A stretch of 64,000 nt of DNA from JAIBJN01 sp963699495 (GTDB taxonomy: Bacteria; Actinomycetota; Thermoleophilia; Gaiellales; Gaiellaceae): assembly GCA_963699495.1 (NCBI GenBank), contig CAVOUB010000003.1, positions 1 to 64,000 on the forward strand. Reading direction: 5' to 3'. Shown here piece by piece: positions 16,841 to 27,916 of this stretch; within the stretch, counting starts at the first letter, position 1, and every line of letters begins with the position of its first letter. The notes beneath the pieces are model-generated. The model saw only the letters and a list, made by a program, of their open reading frames with translations, was not told where the DNA came from and searched no databases. The position numbers were made by a program, and so were the translations under genes.

Positions 16841-17067
16841 CAAGCGCCCAGGCGGCGCAGGCGGCGGCCACCAGCGGCACCGTGAGCGCGGCGCCCGCGA
16901 ACACGAGCTCCGGCTCGACCACGGCGAAGAGCGGCGCGATCAGGACGAGGCCGCGTGGGCGCCGCACAGCCAAAAGTCGCCCCGCTGCAGCAGATCGAGC
17001 GCGCTTCGCGGCGGCGGCACGGCGCCCAGGCGGCCTCCTCGGGTTCGTTCGTAACCGGATCGGCCAT
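16841..17067 (-). pseudogene. Possible remnant of a small membrane protein
   Basis: An ATG at 17067 starts MADPVTNEPEEAAW. A hydrophobic stretch (GLVLIAPLFAVVEPELVFAG followed by LTVPLVAAACAAWALA) occurs in another frame a little downstream. Joined, they would give an ~80-aa protein with two helices, but no continuous frame exists and the end runs into the ftcD 3' end on the opposite strand. It may be a decayed gene or chance. Confidence 0.25.
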
Positions 17068-17090
17068 CGTCCGTAGACTAAGGAGGGCAG

Positions 17091-17516
17091 ATGAGCGTCC
17101 TCCCCGAGAGTGCGCGGGCGATCCTCGAGTCCGATGGGCTCGCCCACCTGGTGACGATCAACCCGGACGGCAGCCCGCAGGTGGCGATCGTCTGGGTCGG
17201 GCTGGACGGAGACGACATCGTCTCCGGCCATCTCTTCGAGCAGCAGAAGCTGCGCAACATCCGCCGCGACCCGAGGGTCGCGCTGTCGGTCGAGACCGCG
17301 GAGACGAACCCGATGGGGCTGCGGGAGTACCTCGTCGTCCACGGCCGGGCGACGATCGAGGAAGGCGGCGCGCCGGAGCTCCTCCAGGAGCTCGCGCACA
17401 CCTACCTCGGGCCGAACGTGGAGTTCCCGCCGATGCCGGACCCACCGCCCGGAGTCCGCCTGCGGATCGCGGTCGACCGGGTAGGTGGCGTTGGCCCCTG
17501 GGCGGACCCGAGCTAG
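17091..17516 (+). CDS. PPOX-class (pyridoxamine phosphate oxidase fold) F420/flavin-dependent oxidoreductase
   Basis: A 141-aa split-barrel protein with the PPOX hallmarks: AHLVTINPDGSPQVAIVWVGLDGD, LFEQQKLRNIRRDPRVALSV and YLVVHGRATIEEGG. Actinobacterial members of this size usually bind F420 or a flavin and reduce small molecules; the substrate is unknown. The ATG at 17091 has a textbook AGGAGGG site. It lies between ftcD and hutH, reading the same way, but there is no evidence that it acts on histidine metabolites. Confidence 0.8.
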   Translation: MSVLPESARAILESDGLAHLVTINPDGSPQVAIVWVGLDGDDIVSGHLFEQQKLRNIRRDPRVALSVETAETNPMGLREYLVVHGRATIEEGGAPELLQELAHTYLGPNVEFPPMPDPPPGVRLRIAVDRVGGVGPWADPS

Positions 17517-17671
17517 GCTCTAGCTCCGCTTCTGCGGGGGCGCTCGGGACGACAGCGAGGAGGGATCGATGCACTGGCTGCGATCGCGGTGGACGGTTGT
17601 CGCGCTCGTGCCGGCCTCGCCCGGGTGGACCCGGGTAGGCGGGCCCGACGCGGCTCAATACACTTGCCTCG

Positions 17672-19215
17672 ATGGCGCTCACGACCGCCGTGTCGCTGAC
17701 CGGGGACGACCTGACGCTGGCGGACGTCTGGGCCGTGGCCGTCGAAGGCGCCGAAGCCGTGCTGGCCGACGAGGGCAGGCGCAAGCTCGGCGCCGCGAGG
17801 CAGCTGGTCGAGCGCGTCGCGAGCGCTGATGCCGGCGAGCACACCTACGGGATCAACACCGGCTTCGGCCGCTTCGTCTCGAAGACGATCCCGCCCGAGC
17901 TCGCGGCCGAGCTTCAGTTGCGGCTCTTACGGAGCCACGCCTGCGGCGTCGGCGACCCGTATCCGCGCGAGATCGTCAGGGCCGCGATGCTGCTGCGTGC
18001 CAACACGCTCGCGAAGGGCTACTCGGGCGCGCGTCCCGAGACCGTCGAGCTCCTGCTCGCCTGTCTGAACCGGGGGTTGACGCCCGTCGTTCCCAGCCGG
18101 GGCTCCGTCGGGGCGTCCGGTGACCTCGCACCGCTCGCCCATCTCGCGCTCCCGCTGGTGGGTGAAGGCGTGGCGGCGGTCGACGGCGAGGAGCTCCCGG
18201 GCGCGGAGGCCCTCGCCAGCGTGGGCCTCGAGCCCGTCCGGCTCGAGGCCAAGGAGGGGCTGTCACTCATCAACGGGACGCAGTTCATGGCCGCAGCGGG
18301 CGCACTCGTGCTCGTGCGCGCCGGCCGGCTGGCGAAGACCGCCGACATCGCCTGCGCGCTGTCGCTCGAGGCGCTGCAGGGCTCGCGCACGAGCTTCCTG
18401 CCGCAGATCCACGACCTGCGGCCGCTCGAGGGGCAGCGCGCTTCGGCCGCGAACGTTCTCCGGCTGCTCGAGGGGTCTGCGATCCTCGAGGCACACCGCT
18501 GGTGCGACAAGGTGCAGGACGCCTACTCGCTTCGCTGCGCCCCGCAGGTCCACGGCGCGAGCCGCGACCTGCTCGCCTATGCCCGGACGACGGTCTCGGT
18601 CGAGCTCAACGCGGCCACCGACAACCCGCTCGTCCTCGTCGAGCTCGACGAGCTCGTCTCGAACGGCAACTTCCACGGCCAGCCGCTCGCCTTCGCCCTC
18701 GACGCCGCCGCGATGGCTCTCGCCGAGTTCGCGTCCATCTCCGAACGGCGGGTCGAGCGGCTGACGAACCCGTCGCTCTCGGACGGCCTGCCCGCCTTTC
18801 TCACGCACGACGGCGGGCTCAACTCCGGGTTCATGATCCCCCAGTACGTCGCCGCGGCGCTCGTCAGCGAGAACAAGGTGCTGTGCCATCCCGCGGGAGT
18901 CGACTCCATCCCGACGAGCGCCGGACAGGAGGACCACGTCTCGATGGGGAACGCCTCGGCGCTCAAGTGCCTCCAGGTGCTCGCCAACGCCGAGCGGGCG
19001 CTGGCCATCGAGCTCCTCGCCGGGGCGCAGGGCATCGAGTTCCTGGCACCGCTCGAACCCGGCGCCGGGGCCCGTGCCGCGCACGGATTCGTGCGCTCGC
19101 TCTCGCCCACGGTGATCGAGGACCGCCCCCTCTCGGGCGACATCGAGTCCCTGGCCGTTGCGATCCGAGGCGGAGAGCTGGTGGCGGCCGTCGAGCGTGA
19201 GGTGGGGACGCTCGC

Positions 19216-19219
<4 letters not shown>
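17672..19219 (+). CDS. hutH: Histidine ammonia-lyase
   Basis: A 515-aa enzyme that eliminates ammonia from L-histidine to give urocanate, the first step of histidine use. The Ala148-Ser149-Gly150 triad in GSVGASGDLAPL forms the MIO electrophile. The Tyr loop (HTYGINTGFGRF), LINGTQFM and the QEDHVSMG segment are all present, and length is normal. ATG at 17672. The stop overlaps the hutU start (GTGA), so hutH-hutU-hutI is one operon. Upstream (17517-17671) there is a short Pro/Gly-rich stretch with a CCCGGG/CCCGGG hairpin and a good ribosome site before an abandoned ATG at 17569, possibly a fragment of another small gene. Confidence 0.95.
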
Positions 19220-20919
<1,700 letters not shown>

Positions 20920-20928
20920 CGCGCGGCG

Positions 20929-22152
20929 ATGCCGGCGCTCCTCGTCCGTGACCTCGCGCAGGTCGTCACCCCCGCCGGAGGGCCTGGGCCCCTGCGGGGC
21001 CGGGCTCTGGGTGAGCTGCGTGTCGTCCCGAACGCCTACGTTCTCTGTGACGGAGCGCGGATCGTCGCGAGCGGCCGCATGTCGGAGCTCCGCGCCGAGG
21101 CGCTCCCCGCCGATCTGCTGGAGCTGGACGGGCGCGGTTTCGCAGCCGTGCCGGGCCTGGTCGACTGTCACACGCACGCGTGCTTCGCCGGCGACCGCGT
21201 CGCCGAGTTCGAGCTCCGTGCTCGCGGGGCGACGTACGAGGAGCTTCACGCCGCCGGCGGGGGCATCCTGGCCACGGTGCGGGCCACACGCGCCGCGGGC
21301 GAGGACGGCCTGGCCGCCGCTCTCGAGCGACATCGTGGCTGGATGCTCGCCCACGGCACGACCACGTTCGAGGCGAAGTCGGGCTACGGGCTCGACCGGG
21401 AGACGGAGCTCGCGCAGCTCCGCGCGATCGCGCGTGCGGGTGGGATTCCGACGTGGCTCGGAGCGCACGCGATCCCGCCGGAGTTCCCGGACGGCGACGC
21501 GTATCTCGACTTTGCGCTCGCCGAGGTCCTGCCGGAGGCGGCTTTGCTCGCCGAGGCGGCGGACGTGTTCGTCGAGCGGGGCGCCTTCGACCTCGCGCAG
21601 GCACGGCGCTACCTGGAGGCCTGCGGCGAGGCCGGGCTCGCGCTTCGCCTGCACGCCGACCAGTTCACAGAGCTCGGCGGAGTCGCCTTGGCGGTCGAGC
21701 TCGGAGCCCGAAGCGTCGACCACCTGGAGGCGACCGGTCCGGACGGAGTGCGCACGCTCGCGGCGAGCGAGGTCGCTGCCGTGCTCCTCCCGGTTGCGGC
21801 GCTCTATCTGGGCCGGCCGATGCCCCCGGCCCGAGGCCTGGCCGACGCGGGCGCGATCGTCGCCCTGGCGACCGACTTCAATCCGGGGAGCGCCTTCTGC
21901 GAGAGCCTCCCGGTGGTCATGAGCCTGGCTTGCACGCAGCTCGGCCTCTCCCCGGCGGAGGCGTTGTCGGCGTGCACGGTCAACTCCGCGCACGTGCTCG
22001 GCCGGGCGGATCGTCTTGGCCGCCTCGAGCCCGGATACGCCGCGGACATCGTTCTGCTGGACGGCTCCGACTGGCGCTACCTCCCTTACCATCTGGGGGG
22101 AGAGCACGTCGCTAAGGTGGTCAAGGAGGGAGAGGTCGTATGGGAGCGTTGA
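20929..22152 (+). CDS. hutI: Imidazolonepropionase
   Basis: A 407-aa amidohydrolase-fold enzyme that hydrolyses imidazolone propionate to N-formimino-L-glutamate. Metal ligands are visible as DCHTHACFAG, LHADQFTE, VDHLEA and the later Asp in ATDFNPGS. EAKSGYGLD and GAHAIPPEF are also family features. ATG at 20929 is nine bases after hutU. The product is the substrate of the ftcD gene product upstream, so the window encodes the whole five-carbon route from histidine to glutamate. Confidence 0.95.
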   Translation: MPALLVRDLAQVVTPAGGPGPLRGRALGELRVVPNAYVLCDGARIVASGRMSELRAEALPADLLELDGRGFAAVPGLVDCHTHACFAGDRVAEFELRARGATYEELHAAGGGILATVRATRAAGEDGLAAALERHRGWMLAHGTTTFEAKSGYGLDRETELAQLRAIARAGGIPTWLGAHAIPPEFPDGDAYLDFALAEVLPEAALLAEAADVFVERGAFDLAQARRYLEACGEAGLALRLHADQFTELGGVALAVELGARSVDHLEATGPDGVRTLAASEVAAVLLPVAALYLGRPMPPARGLADAGAIVALATDFNPGSAFCESLPVVMSLACTQLGLSPAEALSACTVNSAHVLGRADRLGRLEPGYAADIVLLDGSDWRYLPYHLGGEHVAKVVKEGEVVWER

Positions 22153-22156
22153 GTCG

Positions 22157-22408
22157 GTGAGCTGGTGGGTGCCGCTGGCATTCGTCGCGGCCGGCCTGGC
22201 CGGCGTGGGGATCGCGCTGAGCCTGACAGCGGGCCGTCCTCGATCCGACCCCGCCGCCGAGGCCGCCGACGCCCACGGCCACGGCGGGCGGCGCAAGTCC
22301 CGCTACCGGCAGGACAACGATCTCGTCTGGAATCCGGGCGCGTTCGTCGCGGCTGCCGGGCTCATCGGCGTCGTCGTGCTCATCGGCGTGCTCATGGAAG
22401 TCGCATAG
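22157..22408 (+). CDS. Small membrane protein, hypothetical
   Basis: An 83-aa protein with helices at about residues 3-24 and 62-81, separated by a His/Arg/Lys-rich polar loop (HGHGGRRKSRYRQD). GTG at 22157, four bases after the hutI stop, so it may be transcribed with the hut genes. No family is recognised. The His cluster could bind a metal, which is speculation. Confidence 0.55.
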   Translation: MSWWVPLAFVAAGLAGVGIALSLTAGRPRSDPAAEAADAHGHGGRRKSRYRQDNDLVWNPGAFVAAAGLIGVVVLIGVLMEVA

Positions 22409-22410
22409 CG

Positions 22411-22833
22411 GTGGCGAGCAAGAAGCAGCGGCGGCGCCGGGAGAAGCTCCAGCGGCACGAGTACGAGTACGTGCTCGAGACGGACGAGGGCGAGGAGGTT
22501 CTGGAAAGCCCCCGCGAGACGGACCTGGTTGCGCCGAAGAACGGCAAGCCGGCCAAGCAGCCGCTCGGGCCGCTCGACCGCCACGGGAACCCGGTCCCGA
22601 AGCCGTCGTTCAGGCGGGTGCTGCGGCGCACGGCCATCTTCGCGCCGCTCATGGCGATCGTCATCTATCTCCTGGCCAAGGACGAGGCCCAGAACGTGCT
22701 CGTGACGGTCTTCTTCCAGACCGCCCTGCTTCTTGCCTTCTTCATGCCGTTCAGCTACGTGGTGGACGCCTTCGTCTACCGGATGCTCTGGCGCCGCTAC
22801 GAGAAGGAACGCGGCGCACAGCGCCGCCGCTAG
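22411..22833 (+). CDS. Membrane protein with basic N-terminus, hypothetical
   Basis: A 140-aa protein starting at GTG with a very basic opening (ASKKQRRRREKLQR), a charged middle (DEGEEVLESPRETD), then two helices (about 76-91 and 97-118) and a basic end (RRYEKERGAQRRR). The architecture is frequent in actinobacterial small inner-membrane proteins of unknown function. It follows the previous small membrane protein with a 2-bp gap, so the two probably form a pair. Confidence 0.6.
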   Translation: MASKKQRRRREKLQRHEYEYVLETDEGEEVLESPRETDLVAPKNGKPAKQPLGPLDRHGNPVPKPSFRRVLRRTAIFAPLMAIVIYLLAKDEAQNVLVTVFFQTALLLAFFMPFSYVVDAFVYRMLWRRYEKERGAQRRR

Positions 22834-22842
22834 GAGCCGACG

Positions 22843-23193
22843 CTACCCGAGCGACTCGGCCCGTTCCTGGCCCCGATAGTGGCCCGGCCCGGGCCACGGG
22901 GCGAGCAGGAGAAGGAGCTTCGCGCCGCTCTCGGTGTGAACCGAGTGCCGTTCGTCGGGTTCGAAGCGGGCCAGAGTGCCCGCCGGGGCCTCGATCACGT
23001 CGTCGCCGGCCCGGAAGGTCGCGGAGCCCGCAACGACGACGATCCACGCGTGTTCCTTGACCTGATGGTCGCCGAGCGACTGGCCCGGGTCGAGCCCGAC
23101 CAAGACGGCCCGCGCCTCGTCCTCGCTGCGGAGCACGACCGGCGACCGACTTCCGCCCGGCGTCTCGATCTCCGCGAGCATCCAGGTCTCCAT
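22843..23193 (-). CDS. Cupin-domain protein
   Basis: A 116-aa single cupin. Motif 1 appears as GQSLGDHQVKEHAWIVVVAGSATF, motif 2 as APAGTLARFEPDERHSV. Two His and a Glu in motif 1 and a His in motif 2 could bind a metal ion. Cupins range from enzymes to sugar- or ligand-binding regulators, so no substrate is proposed. The ATG at 23193 is chosen over a longer frame because it gives the usual cupin N-terminus (METWMLAE). It is convergent with the membrane-protein pair. Confidence 0.8.
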   Translation of the reverse strand: METWMLAEIETPGGSRSPVVLRSEDEARAVLVGLDPGQSLGDHQVKEHAWIVVVAGSATFRAGDDVIEAPAGTLARFEPDERHSVHTESGAKLLLLLAPWPGPGHYRGQERAESLG

Positions 23194-23272
23194 CGGAGCC
23201 AAGTCTAGTTGCCCGGAAGCGTTGTGGCATGCCCATGGGCGGCCGTGGAGGCGCAAGTAGACTCACGCTCCG

Positions 23273-23920
23273 ATGGCCCTCCAGGTCGAGCAGCTTCCCC
23301 TGGGCGCGTACCAGTCGAACTGCTACGTCGTCCGCCGCCCCGGCGCCGCCGAGGCAGTCGTCGTCGACCCGGGCTGGCCCGGTGAGACGGCTCGGATCCA
23401 GCAGGCCCTCGCGGGCGCACGCTGCGTCGCGATCCTGGTGACTCACGGCGACGTGGACCACGTGTCGGGCGTCGCGGAGCTCGCCGAGGCGACGGGCGCG
23501 CCGGTGCACATGCCCGCCGCGGAGCGCGAGCAGCTCGAGCGTCCCGGCGACTTCCGCTCGATCGGGATCGACGTCAGCATCCGCGGCCACTCTCCGGAGG
23601 TTCTCCTGGGAGGCGACGAGCGTCTCGAGCTCGCCGGGATCGATTTCCAGACGCTGCCGGTCCCGGGCCACACTGCCGGCCACCTCGCCTTCGCTGCGGA
23701 CGGCTCCCTCTTCTCGGGAGACGTTCTCTTCGCGGGCTCGGTCGGGCGCACGGATCGCCCCGGGGCGAGCTGGGATGCGCTGCTGGACTCGATCCGCATG
23801 CTCGTCGAGCGGCTCCCGCCGGAGACCGTCGTCTACCCGGGCCACGGACCGGCCACCACCCTCGAGCGCGAGCTCGCGACCAACCCGTTCCTGGCCGAGC
23901 TTCGGGCTGCCGCGCAGTGA
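23273..23920 (+). CDS. Metallo-beta-lactamase-fold hydrolase (glyoxalase II-like)
   Basis: A 215-aa MBL-fold protein with a nearly complete dizinc site: THGDVDHVSG, PVPGHTAGHL, LFSGDVLF and YPGHGP. Proteins of this size and with QSNCY near the start act as hydroxyacylglutathione-hydrolase-like or thioester hydrolases; actinobacteria often use other thiols. The stop overlaps hisS (GTGA), a frequently seen neighbour pair. Cytosolic. Confidence 0.85.
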   Translation: MALQVEQLPLGAYQSNCYVVRRPGAAEAVVVDPGWPGETARIQQALAGARCVAILVTHGDVDHVSGVAELAEATGAPVHMPAAEREQLERPGDFRSIGIDVSIRGHSPEVLLGGDERLELAGIDFQTLPVPGHTAGHLAFAADGSLFSGDVLFAGSVGRTDRPGASWDALLDSIRMLVERLPPETVVYPGHGPATTLERELATNPFLAELRAAAQ

Positions 23921-25143
23921 AGATCAAGGCACCGCGGGGCACTCTCGACGTCCTGCCTGCGGACCAGCCGCGGCGCCTCAGGGTCCTCGGTGCGGCCAGG
24001 TCGACCGCTGACGACTACGGGTACGGACTGATCGTGACGCCGACCTTCGAGGACACCGAGCTCTTCTCCCGGACGTCCGGACAGGGCTCGGACGTCGTCC
24101 AGAAGGAGATGTACACGTTCGAGGACCGGAGTGGACGCTCGCTCACGCTCCGGCCCGAGGGGACTGCGCCGGTCGCGCGCGCGTACCTCGAGCACGGCCT
24201 GCACCGCGAGCCGCAGCCGGTCAAGACGTATTACGTCGGCCCGATGTTCCGGTACGCGGCTCCCCAGAAAGGCCGCTACCGCGAGTTCTGGCAGATCGGA
24301 TTCGAGGCGATGGGCTCCGACGACCCCGCCGTGGACGCGGAGCTGATCCAGCTCTTCATCGAGATCGAGCGCCGCGCCGAGGTCGGGCACACCCGGCTCG
24401 AGCTCAACTCGATCGGCGACCGCGAGTGCCGGCCCGCGTACGTCGAGCGGCTGCAGGCGTTTCTCGGGGAGCACCGGGAAGAGCTCGACGAGGAGACGCG
24501 GCGCCGCGCAGCCGTGAGCCCGCTCCGCGTCTTCGACACCAAGAGCGACGCCGTTCGCCGCATCCTGGCCGACGCGCCGAGGATCGGCAACTCGCTCTGC
24601 TCCGCCTGCCGCGAGCACTTCGCCGAGGTGCGCGGCTTCCTCGACGCCTACGGGATCGAGTACGAGCTGGCGCCGACGCTCGTGCGCGGGCTCGACTACT
24701 ACACGCGGACGGTGTTCGAGTTTGTGAACGAGGGCCTCGACGCCGCCCAGGCGTCGATCTGTGCCGGGGGCCGCTACGACTACCTCATCGAGGAGATAGG
24801 CGGACCGGCGACGCCCGGCGTCGGCTGGGCGGCCGGCGTCGAGCGGATGACGACGTCGAGCACCGCCGCGGTCGAGCCCGAGCCGGTCGACCTGTTCATC
24901 GCCTTCGCCGACCTGAGCCGGCGCCGCGAGATCCTTCCCTGGCTCGCCACGCTCCGCGCACGAGGGCTGCGGGGCGACTCGGATTACGCCGGGCGGTCAC
25001 TCAAGGGCCAGCTGACCCAGGCGGGGCGTCTCGGCGCACTCGCGACGCTCGTGGTGGAGAGCGACGGCCAGGTCCTGCGCCGCCCGGGCCGGGAGGACGT
25101 TCGGGTCCGCTCCCTGGCCGAGCTCGAGGAGCTCCTTGGATGA
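23917..25143 (+). CDS. hisS: Histidyl-tRNA synthetase
   Basis: A 408-aa class II synthetase. Motif 1 includes the PTFEDTELFSR segment. Motif 2 is TYYVGPMFRYAAPQKGRYREFWQIGFEAMG. The histidine-A loop is LVRGLDYYTRTVFEF and motif 3 is GVGWAAGVERM. A short anticodon-binding domain follows. GTG at 23917 overlaps the stop of the MBL gene; the end overlaps aspS (ATGA). Slightly shorter than the typical 420 aa but complete. Confidence 0.95.
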   Translation: MKIKAPRGTLDVLPADQPRRLRVLGAARSTADDYGYGLIVTPTFEDTELFSRTSGQGSDVVQKEMYTFEDRSGRSLTLRPEGTAPVARAYLEHGLHREPQPVKTYYVGPMFRYAAPQKGRYREFWQIGFEAMGSDDPAVDAELIQLFIEIERRAEVGHTRLELNSIGDRECRPAYVERLQAFLGEHREELDEETRRRAAVSPLRVFDTKSDAVRRILADAPRIGNSLCSACREHFAEVRGFLDAYGIEYELAPTLVRGLDYYTRTVFEFVNEGLDAAQASICAGGRYDYLIEEIGGPATPGVGWAAGVERMTTSSTAAVEPEPVDLFIAFADLSRRREILPWLATLRARGLRGDSDYAGRSLKGQLTQAGRLGALATLVVESDGQVLRRPGREDVRVRSLAELEELLG

Positions 25144-26879
25144 CGTGGCGCGACCTCATGTGCGGTGAGGTCGGCCCCGAGCAGGTCGGTCGGAGGCTGA
25201 CGCTCGCCGGCTGGGTGGACACGAGGCGCGATCACGGGGGCCTCGTCTTCGTCGACCTGCGCGACGCGAGCGGGCTCTGCCAGCTCGTCATCAACCCGGA
25301 GCGCGCGCCGGCGGCGGCCGAGGCCGCGCACTCGATCCGCAACGAGTTCGTCCTGCGCGCCGAGGGCGACGTGGTCAGGCGTGCGCCGGAGAACGTGAAC
25401 CCCGACCTGCCGACGGGCGAGGTCGAGCTGCAGGTCGATGGGCTGGAGATCGTCTCGCCCAGCGTGCCGCTCCCCTTCCAGCTGGACGAGGAGGGCGTCG
25501 ACGAGACCCTGCGGCTGCGCTACCGGTGGCTCGACCTCCGCAGGCCGAAGATGCAGCGCAACCTCAGGCTGCGCGCCGGCACGGTCGCCACCATCCGGCG
25601 CGTGATGGAGGCCGACGCCTTCCTCGACATCCAGACGCCGATCCTCTTCAAGCCGACGCCTGAAGGGGCACGCGACTTCATCGTCCCCAGCCGGCTCCAG
25701 AAGGGTCGCTTCTACGCGCTGCCGCAGTCGCCCCAGATCCTCAAGCAGCTGCTCGTGATCGGGGGCTTCGACCGCTACTACCAGATCGCGATCTGCTTCC
25801 GGGACGAGGACCTCCGCGCTGATCGCGTGCAGGAGATCACTCAGCTCGACGTCGAGATGGCGTTCCCCGACCAGGAGTTCCTCTTCGCTCTGATGGAGCG
25901 GATGTGCGCGGGCGTCTGGCGCGACGGCGCCGGCGACGAGCTGGACGCGCCCTTCCCGCGGATCACGCACGCCGAGGCACAGGCGCGCTTCGGGAGCGAC
26001 AAGCCCGATCTCCGCTTCGGGCTCGAGATCGAAGACGCGACCGAGGCCACGCGCGGGTCGGAGCTCGGCGTCTTCGCCAACGCCGCCGCGGTGCGGTTCA
26101 TCCGCGTCCCGCAGGCGTTCTCGCGCGCGGAACTGGAGCGGCTCGAGGCGTTCGCCAAGGAGTGGGGGGCGAAGGGGCTCGCGTATCTGGTCTACCCGGA
26201 GGACGGCGACGTGCGCTCGCCGATCGCGAAGTTCCTGTCGGAGGACGAGCTGGCGCTCTTCCGCTCGGAGCCCGGCTCGACCGTGCTCTTCGCGGCGGAC
26301 GAGCCGGCGGTGGCCGCGCGCGTCCTCGGCGCGCTCCGCCTGCACCTGGGGCGCGAGCTCGAGCTGATCGACGACGAGGCCTGGAGCTTCGTCTGGGTCA
26401 CCGACTTCCCGATGTTCGAATGGGACGACGACGCCGAGCGCTGGAAGGCGGTGCATCATCCGTTCACGCGGCCGGCCCCCGGTTCCGAGCAGCTGGTCGC
26501 GTCCGACCCCGGGGCGGCGATCGCGCACGCGTACGACCTCGTCGTCAACGGGATCGAGATCGGCGGCGGCTCCTTCCGGATCCACGAGCAGGAGCTCCAG
26601 GCGCAGGTGTTCTCGGTGCTCCAGCTCTCCGCGGAGGAGCAGCGGCGCAAGTTCGGCTTCCTGCTCGACGCGCTCGCAATGGGCGCGCCCCCGCACGGCG
26701 GCATCGCCTTCGGCATCGAGCGGATCCTGATGGCGCTCGGCCGCGAGCCGAACCTCCGCGACATGATCGCGTTCCCCAAGAACCAGGCGGGTGTCGATCC
26801 GATGAGCGGCGCGCCGTCCGAGGTCGAGGAGGAACTGTTGCGGGAGCTTGGAATTCAGCTCCGTGTGCAGCCGGATTGA
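25140..26879 (+). CDS. aspS: Aspartyl-tRNA synthetase
   Basis: A 579-aa bacterial-type AspRS. The N-terminal OB fold is LAGWVDTRRDHGGLVFVDLRD. Motif 2 is CFRDEDLRADRVQEITQLDVEM, a bacterial GAD insertion domain follows, and the end has GGIAFGIERILM. Whether it charges only tRNA-Asp or also tRNA-Asn cannot be judged safely here. The start overlaps the hisS stop. A 95-bp gap separates it from the following gene. Confidence 0.95.
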   Translation: MTWRDLMCGEVGPEQVGRRLTLAGWVDTRRDHGGLVFVDLRDASGLCQLVINPERAPAAAEAAHSIRNEFVLRAEGDVVRRAPENVNPDLPTGEVELQVDGLEIVSPSVPLPFQLDEEGVDETLRLRYRWLDLRRPKMQRNLRLRAGTVATIRRVMEADAFLDIQTPILFKPTPEGARDFIVPSRLQKGRFYALPQSPQILKQLLVIGGFDRYYQIAICFRDEDLRADRVQEITQLDVEMAFPDQEFLFALMERMCAGVWRDGAGDELDAPFPRITHAEAQARFGSDKPDLRFGLEIEDATEATRGSELGVFANAAAVRFIRVPQAFSRAELERLEAFAKEWGAKGLAYLVYPEDGDVRSPIAKFLSEDELALFRSEPGSTVLFAADEPAVAARVLGALRLHLGRELELIDDEAWSFVWVTDFPMFEWDDDAERWKAVHHPFTRPAPGSEQLVASDPGAAIAHAYDLVVNGIEIGGGSFRIHEQELQAQVFSVLQLSAEEQRRKFGFLLDALAMGAPPHGGIAFGIERILMALGREPNLRDMIAFPKNQAGVDPMSGAPSEVEEELLRELGIQLRVQPD

Positions 26880-26974
26880 GTGCGCTCTAAAGGAACCCTT
26901 GCGATCTAGCCGATGAGGAAAGGCATACTTGTGTCGAGCCCGCGGTCAGAACGCGGAGGGGAGGCGTAGCGAAC

Positions 26975-27895
26975 ATGTCCACGCAGGAACCGGGTCGGGC
27001 CCAGCCGGGCCTCACGCCCCTACCGAAGATCGAGGATCTTCCGAGCTCGACGGACGGCTACGAGCGTGCGAAGGTGCAGGAGGCGTTCGACGCCTTCCGG
27101 CGGCACGTCACCTCCCTGCAGGCGAATCTTCGCGTGCTCCAGGCCGCGCCGAAGAGTGCCATCACCGAGCCCTCGGGACACGCTGTCCGGATGGACGCCT
27201 TGCACATCGTGCGCGCGGCCGCCGAGTTCGCCGACACGATCGAGCGCGATGCTCAGGACGCGGCCGCGACGCAGGTCGGCCGTGCCGAGCAGGAGATCCG
27301 CGAGAAGCAGATGGAGCTCCAGCAGCAGGAGGCCGAGATCGCCAGGATTCGCCAGGAGACCGAGCGTCAGCGCACGGAGATCCTGAGCGCGTCGCGGAAG
27401 GAGTCCCGCGAGATCCTCACGAAGGCCAACCGTGACGCGACCGCAGAGCTGCGCGAGGCCGAGGCTCGGGGCAGCCGCCTGACCGAGCAATCCCGGCACC
27501 AGGCGACCGAGCTCACGAACTCCGCACGCGCGGAGGTCGAGCAGACGCTCGACTGGGCACGTGCGCAGGCCGAGCTGATCGTCCAGCGAGCCCGCATGGG
27601 CGCAGAGCAGCTCCTCTCCGCCGCGGGTCACGGAGACGCGGCGATCCACGAGGCGGTCGACGCGATCGTCAAGGCCGCCGAGACCAGCGTGGGCGCGCGG
27701 CGCGGCGCACTGTCGACCCCCCCTTCGACTCCCGCCGACGAGCCTGCCGTCGTCGAGCCGGAGCCCGAGCCGTCTCCACCTGAGCCGCACGACGAACCGG
27801 CCTTCGAGCCGGAAGCCACCGCGGAGGATGCTCTCGCGGAGGAGTCCACCGAGCACGGGGGGCCGAGCGAGGACGACAGCCCGGCGCCGTCGTAG
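26975..27895 (+). CDS. Coiled-coil protein with acidic Pro-rich tail
   Basis: A 306-aa protein in three parts. A short N-terminal polar segment is followed by a long heptad-rich coiled coil (about residues 75-225, e.g. QMELQQQEAEIARIRQE). An acidic, proline-rich low-complexity tail (EPEPEPSPPEPHDEP) completes it. This resembles DivIVA/SepIVA-type or cytoskeletal scaffolds without matching any closely. The ATG at 26975 has a strong GGAGGGGAGG site. It is followed 21 bp later by a membrane-anchored Pro-rich protein, hinting at a cell-envelope or division role (inference). Confidence 0.6.
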   Translation: MSTQEPGRAQPGLTPLPKIEDLPSSTDGYERAKVQEAFDAFRRHVTSLQANLRVLQAAPKSAITEPSGHAVRMDALHIVRAAAEFADTIERDAQDAAATQVGRAEQEIREKQMELQQQEAEIARIRQETERQRTEILSASRKESREILTKANRDATAELREAEARGSRLTEQSRHQATELTNSARAEVEQTLDWARAQAELIVQRARMGAEQLLSAAGHGDAAIHEAVDAIVKAAETSVGARRGALSTPPSTPADEPAVVEPEPEPSPPEPHDEPAFEPEATAEDALAEESTEHGGPSEDDSPAPS

Positions 27896-27916
27896 ACGGG
27901 GTGCCGGCGCCGGAGC

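Noticed and set aside
24426..26879. 817-aa protein including AspRS
   Set aside because: Its first third is hisS read out of frame; the true aspS starts at the ATGA overlap at 25140.
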